Assembly (NCBI GenBank): GCA_025929895.1
Contig: JAICPI010000007.1
Coordinates: forward strand, 1-62,881
Reading direction: 5' to 3'
Source: Thermoleophilia bacterium
GTDB lineage: Bacteria; Actinomycetota; Thermoleophilia; Gaiellales; Gaiellaceae
Length of the DNA: 62,881 bases
In this document: positions 57,422-62,881 of the stretch, piece after piece
How the letters are laid out: each line of letters opens with the position of its first letter
How positions within the stretch are numbered: the stretch's first letter is position 1
Notes under the pieces: model-generated
What the model saw: the letters and a program-made list of their open reading frames with translations, nothing else
Database searches by the model: none
What the model was told of the DNA's origin: nothing
Made by a program: the position numbers and the translations under genes

Positions 57422-58596
57422 CTGCGCTCGACGAACGCCGAGACCGCGGCGGCTACCCGCTCGACCTGCGCGCTCGCGAGCTGCGGGTAGACCGGGATCG
57501 CAAGCATCTGCGCGGCGGTCGCCTCGGCGACGGGGAAGTCGCCGACGCGCAGACCGAGGTCGGCGAAGGCCGGCTGCAGGTGCAGTGGAGGGTTGTAGTA
57601 GAGGCGCGATGCGACCGCCTCGGACGCGAGGTAGTCGCGCGCGCGCTCGCGATCGTCGAGTAGGAGCGTGTAGGCGAAGTACACGTGCCGCGCTCGTTCG
57701 CCTTCGTGGGGCAGGACGACGTTCGTGTCCTCGAGGAGCGCGTTGTAGCGCCTCGCGTTTGCGCGGCGCGCCTCGATGCGCTCGTCGAGCGAAGGAAGCT
57801 TGGCTGCCAGCAGCGCCGCCTGAAGCGCATCGAGTCTGTCGTTCGTCCCCTGTTCGAGCACACGCCACGTGGCGAACCCGCGGAGGTCTCTCTCGTCGAC
57901 GATCATCTCGGGCCCGTGGCCGTAGTTGCGCAGAATTCGCAGCCGGCGCGCGATTGCATGGTCGTTCGTGACGACGATGCCTGCGTCGCCGTACCCGCCC
58001 AGGATCTTCGACGGAGCGAGGCTGAAGCAGCCGATGTCGCCGAAGCTGCCAACGGGCTTGCCGCCGTAGTCTGCGCCGACCGCGAGCGCGGCGTCCTCGA
58101 CCAAGAGCAGCTTGTGCTTCCGGACCACGGCCGTGATTGCATCGAGGTCTGCGGGATGGCCGAACAGATGGACCGGGAGCACGGCGCGCGTACGTGACGT
58201 GACTCGTGCCTCGAGCGCGGCCGCGTCCATGCAGAATGTGCGCGCATCGACGTCGACGAAGCCGATGTCGGCTCCCGTCGTCTTGATCGCAGAGGCGGTC
58301 GGCGAGTCCGTGTTCGGGACCGTGAGCACCTCGTCGCCCGGGCCGATCCCGGCAGCGCGGAGGCCGAGCGCGAGGGCGGCCGTCCCCGAGCCGACTCCGA
58401 CGGCAAACCGGGTGCCGATCCTTCGCGCGAAGGCCGCCTCGAACGCCTCGACCTCCTCGCCGAGCACGTAGCGCCCACTCGAGAGGACGCGCAGGGCCAC
58501 CGGCTCCAGCACGGCGTGCAGCTCGCGGTACTCAGCCGCCAGGTCTCCCATGGGGATCGGCGCGAACAGGCGGCAAGCGTAACGAGACGACAACAA
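57418..58596 (-). CDS. DegT/DnrJ/EryC1 family PLP aminotransferase
   Basis: A TTG at 58596 gives 392 residues; an ATG at 58551 is the alternative but falls at the conserved IPMGDL start of the family. The sugar-aminotransferase pattern is present: SSGRYVLGEEVEAFEAAFA, VGVGSGTAALALGL, VPVHLFGHPADLD-like region, VEDAALAVGA, and the PLP lysine K197 in FSLAPSKILGGYGDAG. It transfers an amino group to or from a keto-sugar or keto-cyclitol. Its start is 11 bp from operator site 6. Confidence 0.9.
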   Translation of the reverse strand: MLSSRYACRLFAPIPMGDLAAEYRELHAVLEPVALRVLSSGRYVLGEEVEAFEAAFARRIGTRFAVGVGSGTAALALGLRAAGIGPGDEVLTVPNTDSPTASAIKTTGADIGFVDVDARTFCMDAAALEARVTSRTRAVLPVHLFGHPADLDAITAVVRKHKLLLVEDAALAVGADYGGKPVGSFGDIGCFSLAPSKILGGYGDAGIVVTNDHAIARRLRILRNYGHGPEMIVDERDLRGFATWRVLEQGTNDRLDALQAALLAAKLPSLDERIEARRANARRYNALLEDTNVVLPHEGERARHVYFAYTLLLDDRERARDYLASEAVASRLYYNPPLHLQPAFADLGLRVGDFPVAEATAAQMLAIPVYPQLASAQVERVAAAVSAFVERR

Positions 58597-58607
58597 GATC
58601 GTCCACT

Positions 58608-58620
58608 GTCAGCAGTTGAC
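58608..58620. promoter_or_regulatory. Island operator, site 6: GTCAGCAGTTGAC
   Basis: One base differs from the perfect palindrome (A to G in the left arm). It lies between the divergent DegT gene (11 bp away) and the ABC importer genes (150 bp before 58771). It overlaps the likely DegT promoter and could also control the importer. The 58621-58770 gap holds no gene and probably the importer promoter. Confidence 0.75.
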
Positions 58621-58770
58621 TCCATACGGCAGGTGGGGCAGAATCGGCGCCATCGACGCCGAGCGGACCGCCGAGACTGCACTGCTGTCCCCGCTCTCGG
58701 ATCCCGAGGGCGGCACAACCGTCGAGCCGGACGCACGGATCCAAGCCCCACTGAGTTGGGAGGACAGAGC

Positions 58771-60156
58771 ATGAACGCGTTTCAGAGGCACCACGCCCGC
58801 TGGAACAGTCGGACGCGCTGGCTCGCGCTGCTGGTCACACTCCTCGCCGTCCTGACGGCGCTCGCTGCGTGCGGCGGCGACGACGACGCGGCCGAAACGA
58901 CCGCAGGCACGGGCGGCACGGCGGCCGGCACGGACATACCGCAGGCGGAGATGCGCTTTGCGTTCTACCCGTGCTGCGCCGACAACGCGATCTTCCAGGT
59001 GGCGATCGAGAAGGGGTTCCTGGAGGACGTGGGCATCACGCTCACGCCGCCCGAGGGGCACCAGTACACGCTGTTCGACCAGATCGTCCCATCGATGCAG
59101 CGCGGCGACCATGACGCGACCGGGATGTTCATCCAGGGCTACCTGCAGACGCTCAGCACGTTCGGTCAGGACATTCCGCCGATCATGTTCCACGACATCT
59201 ACGTCGGCTACGCGATCCTCAAGGCGCCTGACAACGACGCGAAGACCGCCACAGACTTCATGGACGAGGGGATGTCGTTCCCGGAGGCGGCGAAGGCAGC
59301 GGTCGAGCAGCTTCGCGGCGAGGAAGTCTTCACTCCCCCGCACGGGACGGTTCAGCCGCCGTACCCGGATGTCTTCCTGAGCTACGCGGACATGGAGTAC
59401 CCGGGCGACCTGGACCTCCAGTTCCTAGAGGATCCGAAGATCGTCGAGCTCTCGACGACGCCGGGACGGATGAAGTGGGCGATCCCCTACGCAGCGCCCG
59501 TCCTCGTGCAGATGATCCGTGAGGGATGGGAACCGGTGATCAACGTGAACATGATCTTCGACAACGACAACGAGTCGGAGCAGGCGAATCGGATGCGCAC
59601 GCTGGTGGGGAGCACCGGTGTGATCGCGCAGCGCGACTGGGTCGAGGCAAACGAGGACACCGCGCTCCGGTTCATCTCGACCGTCTTCCGATCGGTCGAC
59701 TACGTCGAGGATCCGGCGACCCAGCAGGACGGCTGGAAGATCATCGCCGACATCATCAACGCGACGCAGGGCCTCAAGCTCATCCCTGAGGACATCGGGA
59801 CGATCTTCGAAGAGGTCGATCCGCTGTTCCCGTGGGACGAGCAGGGCGACAGTCTCTGGGAAGACGAGAGCGCGCCGTACCACGTCCGCTCGTCGCTCGA
59901 GACCCAGATCGCGTCGCTGGTCGAGAACAAGACCCTGCCGGACCGCGAGTACGACCTCGACCGCTTCCTCGTGGCCGAGAGGCTCTACCAGCGGCTGAAG
60001 GCACTCCAGACGGAGGCCGACGGTCTGCTGGAGGACGCGGAGTCGGCCGACCTCTCCGGCGAGAAGGCGCAGCTGGTCGACCGAGCACGCGAGCACTACG
60101 AGTGGCACAACTACCTCGACGCGGTCCGCTTCCTGAAAGCCGCGCTGGAGGACTAG
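58771..60156 (+). CDS. ABC importer substrate-binding lipoprotein (NMT1/TauA type)
   Basis: A GGGAGGA site precedes the ATG at 58771; the product has 461 residues. It has a lipobox (LTALAAC, cysteine at 34) and a Thr/Gly linker. The body reads RFAFYPCCADNAIFQVAIEKGFLEDVGI, MQRGDHDATGMFIQGYLQ and TPGRMKWAIPYAAPVL, fitting the SsuA/TauA/ThiY group, but it is longer than usual because of a helical C-terminal tail (about 385-461, rich in Glu, Leu and Ala). The paired CC near the start of the mature part is uncommon. It should define the substrate of the whole island. Confidence 0.9.
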   Translation: MNAFQRHHARWNSRTRWLALLVTLLAVLTALAACGGDDDAAETTAGTGGTAAGTDIPQAEMRFAFYPCCADNAIFQVAIEKGFLEDVGITLTPPEGHQYTLFDQIVPSMQRGDHDATGMFIQGYLQTLSTFGQDIPPIMFHDIYVGYAILKAPDNDAKTATDFMDEGMSFPEAAKAAVEQLRGEEVFTPPHGTVQPPYPDVFLSYADMEYPGDLDLQFLEDPKIVELSTTPGRMKWAIPYAAPVLVQMIREGWEPVINVNMIFDNDNESEQANRMRTLVGSTGVIAQRDWVEANEDTALRFISTVFRSVDYVEDPATQQDGWKIIADIINATQGLKLIPEDIGTIFEEVDPLFPWDEQGDSLWEDESAPYHVRSSLETQIASLVENKTLPDREYDLDRFLVAERLYQRLKALQTEADGLLEDAESADLSGEKAQLVDRAREHYEWHNYLDAVRFLKAALED

Positions 60157-60245
60157 CCGATGCGGGCGCGCGCGGTGGCGGCTGAACTCGCGGTGGAGCC
60201 GCCGCGCGCGCCCGCCCTCCCCTCGTCGATCGGGGGCGAGGGCGA

Positions 60246-61106
60246 GTGACGTCCGCACCGGTCGGCCGTGGTGACGCGGCGCGCTGGACGTCGCGGCTCC
60301 GCCTCAGGAGCCGGCTCGTGGCGTTCGCGCTCCAGGTCGCGGGGATCGCGATCGGGCTCGTGCTCTGGGAGCTGATCGCGTCCTCGCAGAACGAGCACGT
60401 GATGCCCGGACCGCTCGAGGCGTTCAGATACATCGGCGACAACCTGACGCACAGCGAGTACCTCGCGTCGAAAGGGCTCTCCGAGGGGCACGGGTACGTG
60501 CCCCACCTCTGGTACACGACCCGGAACGTGCTGCTCGGCGTCGGCATCGGCACCCTGGTCGGCGTGACGATCGGCCTAGCGAGCCTGAGGCTCAAGGTGC
60601 TTCACGATGTCGCGAGCGCGATCACGGCAGTGTTCGGAACGGCACCGATCTTCGTCGCTGCGCCGTTCTTCCTGATCTGGTTCGGGATCGTCCCGACGGC
60701 CCAGATCATGATCGTCGCCTTCTATACGACGCTCTTGATGTACGTCTTCAGCAGACGCGCGGGAGAGAACATCGCGGCTGCGCACATCGAGTCCGCGCTG
60801 ACGCTCGGAGCCAAGCGGTGGCTGATCTTCCGCCGTGTCCACCTCCCGGGCGCGATTCCCGAGATGACCGGAGGGTTCCGGATCGCGCTCGCGGGGGCGT
60901 GGGGCTTGTGCGGGATTGCCGAGCTGCTCGGCTCCCAGCAGGGGGCGGGCTTCCTGATCAAGTTCTACTCCACGGCGTTCGAGGTGAACGGGATGCTCGC
61001 GCTGATCATCCTGCTCGGCCTCATTGCTCTGGCCGTCGATCGAATCGCCGTCGAGCTGGCGCGCGCGGCAACGCGGTGGGCCGAGGCGGGACACGGCGTC
61101 CGATGA
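60246..61106 (+). CDS. ABC importer permease (SsuC/TauC type)
   Basis: The 286-residue protein, from the GTG at 60246, has five to six helices and the EAA loop ESALTLGAKRWLIFRRVHLPGAIPEMTGGFRIALAGAWG. WELIASSQNEHVMPGPLEAFRYI at the start and FGTAPIFVAAPFFLIWFGI match nitrate/sulphonate/taurine permeases. It is followed 24 bp later by the ATPase gene. The operon has two different permeases, so the channel is probably a heterodimer. Confidence 0.92.
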   Translation: MTSAPVGRGDAARWTSRLRLRSRLVAFALQVAGIAIGLVLWELIASSQNEHVMPGPLEAFRYIGDNLTHSEYLASKGLSEGHGYVPHLWYTTRNVLLGVGIGTLVGVTIGLASLRLKVLHDVASAITAVFGTAPIFVAAPFFLIWFGIVPTAQIMIVAFYTTLLMYVFSRRAGENIAAAHIESALTLGAKRWLIFRRVHLPGAIPEMTGGFRIALAGAWGLCGIAELLGSQQGAGFLIKFYSTAFEVNGMLALIILLGLIALAVDRIAVELARAATRWAEAGHGVR

Positions 61107-61130
61107 TCAACTCGAAGGGGGAAGGTTCAG

Positions 61131-61925
61131 GTGCCAGCTAAGGTCGTCTTCGACAACGTCTCCTGCGTCTTCCAGCATCGGTCGGGACAGCTCGTTCAAG
61201 CGCTTCGCGACGTTTCCTTCGAGGCGCCCGAGGGCCAGTTCATCTGCGTCGTCGGCCGCTCCGGCCACGGCAAGACGACTCTCTTGCGGGTCCTCGCCGG
61301 TCTTCAGCAACCGACGGGCGGCAGCGTCGCGGTCGGCGACCGGCACGTGACCCGCCCGGGCAGGGACCGAGCGATGGTCTTTCAGCAGGACACCGTCTTC
61401 CCGTGGATGCACGTCCGCGACAACGTCGAGTTCGGCCTCGCGGCGGCGGGTTTGTCGAAGAGCGAGCGACGGCGGATCTCCGACCGTCGGTTGAGCGAGG
61501 TCGGTCTGGACGAGTTCGCGCAGTCGTGGCCCCGCGAGCTTTCGGGCGGGATGCGGAAGCGGGTGGCGCTTGCAGCCGTGCTCGCCGTCGACGCGGACGT
61601 GTGGCTCATGGACGAGCCGTTCGGCTCCCTCGACTACTTCACGCGTCGCCAGCTCCACGACCTGCTGATCGAGTTGTGGGAAGAGGCGAACAAGACCGTG
61701 TTCTTCGTCACGCACGACATCGAGGAGGCGCTGATCCTCGCCGACCGCGTGCTTCTCGTCAGCGAGGGCCGCATCGTGGACGACCTCCCGGTCGCCCTGC
61801 CGCGCCCACGCGACGAGGACGTTAGGGCGAGCGCGGAAGCGGTCGGGCTGACCAAGCGCATCCTCTCGCACCTCGGTGTGCAGACGACGCACGCTGCACC
61901 CTCACGGCTCGCCGCGCAGGGGTAA
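61131..61925 (+). CDS. ABC importer ATPase (SsuB/TauB type)
   Basis: The 264-residue ATPase starts at a GTG at 61131 after a GGGGGAAGG site. It has Walker A GRSGHGKTT, Q-loop MVFQQDTVFPWMHVRDNVEFG, signature LSGGMRKRVALAAVLA, Walker B VWLMDEPFGSLDY and the switch histidine in VTHDIEEA. The FPWM motif is characteristic of the nitrate/sulphonate/taurine group. It powers the importer encoded around it. Confidence 0.94.
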   Translation: MPAKVVFDNVSCVFQHRSGQLVQALRDVSFEAPEGQFICVVGRSGHGKTTLLRVLAGLQQPTGGSVAVGDRHVTRPGRDRAMVFQQDTVFPWMHVRDNVEFGLAAAGLSKSERRRISDRRLSEVGLDEFAQSWPRELSGGMRKRVALAAVLAVDADVWLMDEPFGSLDYFTRRQLHDLLIELWEEANKTVFFVTHDIEEALILADRVLLVSEGRIVDDLPVALPRPRDEDVRASAEAVGLTKRILSHLGVQTTHAAPSRLAAQG

Positions 61926-61931
61926 CCGAAC

Positions 61932-62858
61932 GTGTCGGGCGTCATCAGGACGATCAGCCGTCACCCGGCGGCGCTCCTGACGTGGGTCGTCATCCTGGTG
62001 GGCTGGGAGATCGCGGCGCACCTCGTGCCGGAGAGCCCCCGCGAGGGGTCCCCGATCGTGCCGTCGTGGGAGTTCGTCTTCACCGAGTCGTTCAAAGACC
62101 TCTCCGGAAACTGGACGAAGCCGTACTGGGCGCCGGCGCCGATCCGGGGCGGCGAGGAGACGTACCTCGGCGCGCTGCTCGCGCTCGGCTATCACTCGCT
62201 CTCGACGCTGACGAGACTCTTGCTCGGGCTCGGCATCGGCGTCGCCGCGGGCGTCGGCACAGGGCTCCTGATCTCGTACTGGGCGACGGCGCGGCGCCTC
62301 GCGTGGCCGTCGCTCAACTTCCTGCGCATGGTGCCGTTGCTGGCGGCGATCCCGCTGTTCCAGTTCTGGCTCGGTGCGAACTCACGCGGGACGACGACCT
62401 TCATCGCGTTCGGCGTCTGGGTCGTCCTCGTCGTCGGGACGCTGAACGCAGTCGCGAACGTTCCGGACCGCTACCTCGAAAGCGCTCGGACACTCGGGGC
62501 ATCGCGGGTGCGTACGTACCTTCGTGTCGTCGTTCCTGGTGCGATGCCGGAACTGAGGACGAGCCTGCTTCTTGCCGCGGGGCTCAGCTGGTCGCTGACC
62601 GTCGGCGCGGAGTACATCGGTCTCCGCGACGGCCTCGGCAGCATCATGGCCGTCGCCGAGTACACCACGAACACCGGGCGCATGATCATCATCGCGATCT
62701 GCGTCGGAGTCTTCGCGCTGCTGACGTTCGCGCTCCTCGACCGTCTGTTCGGGCGCGTTGTCAGCTGGATGCCGAAGGTCGACGACGGCGGACTGACGCA
62801 GGTGGCCGGGGCAGGGGCGATAGGAGCCGGAAAAGCAGTGGGTGGCGCCGCGACTTGA
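61932..62858 (+). CDS. ABC importer second permease
   Basis: The GTG at 61932 gives 308 residues with about six helices and an EAA loop ESARTLGASRVRTYLRVVVPGAMPELRTSLLLAAGLSW. WVVILVGWEIAAHLVPESP at the start and FLRMVPLLAAIPLFQFWLG are typical of the family. An unusually long segment follows the first helix (about 35-80, with a Trp-rich NWTKPYWAPAP), probably an exported loop. It is the last gene before the window edge; only 23 bases remain after it. Confidence 0.92.
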   Translation: MSGVIRTISRHPAALLTWVVILVGWEIAAHLVPESPREGSPIVPSWEFVFTESFKDLSGNWTKPYWAPAPIRGGEETYLGALLALGYHSLSTLTRLLLGLGIGVAAGVGTGLLISYWATARRLAWPSLNFLRMVPLLAAIPLFQFWLGANSRGTTTFIAFGVWVVLVVGTLNAVANVPDRYLESARTLGASRVRTYLRVVVPGAMPELRTSLLLAAGLSWSLTVGAEYIGLRDGLGSIMAVAEYTTNTGRMIIIAICVGVFALLTFALLDRLFGRVVSWMPKVDDGGLTQVAGAGAIGAGKAVGGAAT

Positions 62859-62881
62859 TGAGACGCTTGAGAGTGAGCCGA

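Noticed and set aside
33760-62858. Assignment of the island as the known creatinine degradation pathway
   Set aside because: Hydantoinase, creatinase-like and N-carbamoylsarcosine amidase-like proteins are suggestive, but there is no creatininase, creatinine deaminase or sarcosine oxidase gene, and aminotransferase, aldolase and sugar-type enzymes do not fit that pathway.

Overview
The window is GC-rich, gene-dense bacterial DNA with very short intergenic gaps and frequent GTG starts and GTGA/ATGA overlaps. Gene content (LigD-type end-joining parts, PspA with PspAB, DUF4349 and DUF6636 proteins, M29 aminopeptidase, GntR/FCD regulator) points to a high-GC actinobacterium, plausibly of the Thermoleophilia/Gaiellales type. 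That placement is an inference; no rRNA is present to settle it.

Region 1 (1-33.7 kb) is mostly housekeeping and envelope genes: a Rid-family protein, two secreted DUF6636-like proteins, a thioredoxin-fold lipoprotein, a CBS/SLC13 transporter pair, a peptidoglycan-binding transglycosylase, an ECF sigma factor with a membrane DUF4349 partner, a secreted metzincin-like protease, a polar amino-acid ABC transporter followed by an orphan GroES, a split LigD system (polymerase and ligase genes convergent), fabF, HAD phosphatases, and a membrane-stress cluster (htpX, pspAB, pspA). Four serine tRNAs (anticodons GGA, CGA, GCU, UGA) lie on the minus strand within 12.2 kb, and the last begins on the final base of the serS stop codon. 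Together they read all six serine codons next to the synthetase that charges them. A tRNA-Ala(CGC), a flavoprotein and an unusual multicopper oxidase with built-in metal-binding segments close this region.

Region 2 (33.7-62.9 kb, to the window edge) is a catabolic and transport island of 24 genes in about eight transcription units. It holds an ATP-dependent hydantoinase/oxoprolinase system (one A subunit, two B subunits), a dihydroorotase/hydantoinase-like cyclic amidohydrolase, a second amidohydrolase, an isochorismatase-like amidase, three creatinase-like M24 proteins that have lost the metal ligands, a PLP aminotransferase, a D-2-hydroxyacid dehydrogenase, a DapA-like aldolase, two Gfo/Idh dehydrogenases, a DegT aminotransferase, SDR and epimerase genes, two EamA exporters and a nitrate/taurine-type ABC importer.

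The most notable signal is a shared palindrome, GTCAACTGTTGAC. It occurs perfectly at three sites and with one or two changes at three more, each at a promoter position of this island and none seen elsewhere in the window. A single GntR/FCD regulator gene (55632-56354) sits in the middle. I infer a dedicated regulon for uptake and breakdown of an unidentified cyclic amide, hydantoin, lactam or guanidino-type nitrogen compound. Two short dispersed repeats (core GTGYCTGGCAC) occur near 2.74 kb and 19.54 kb. No transposase, integrase, phage gene or CRISPR array was seen.
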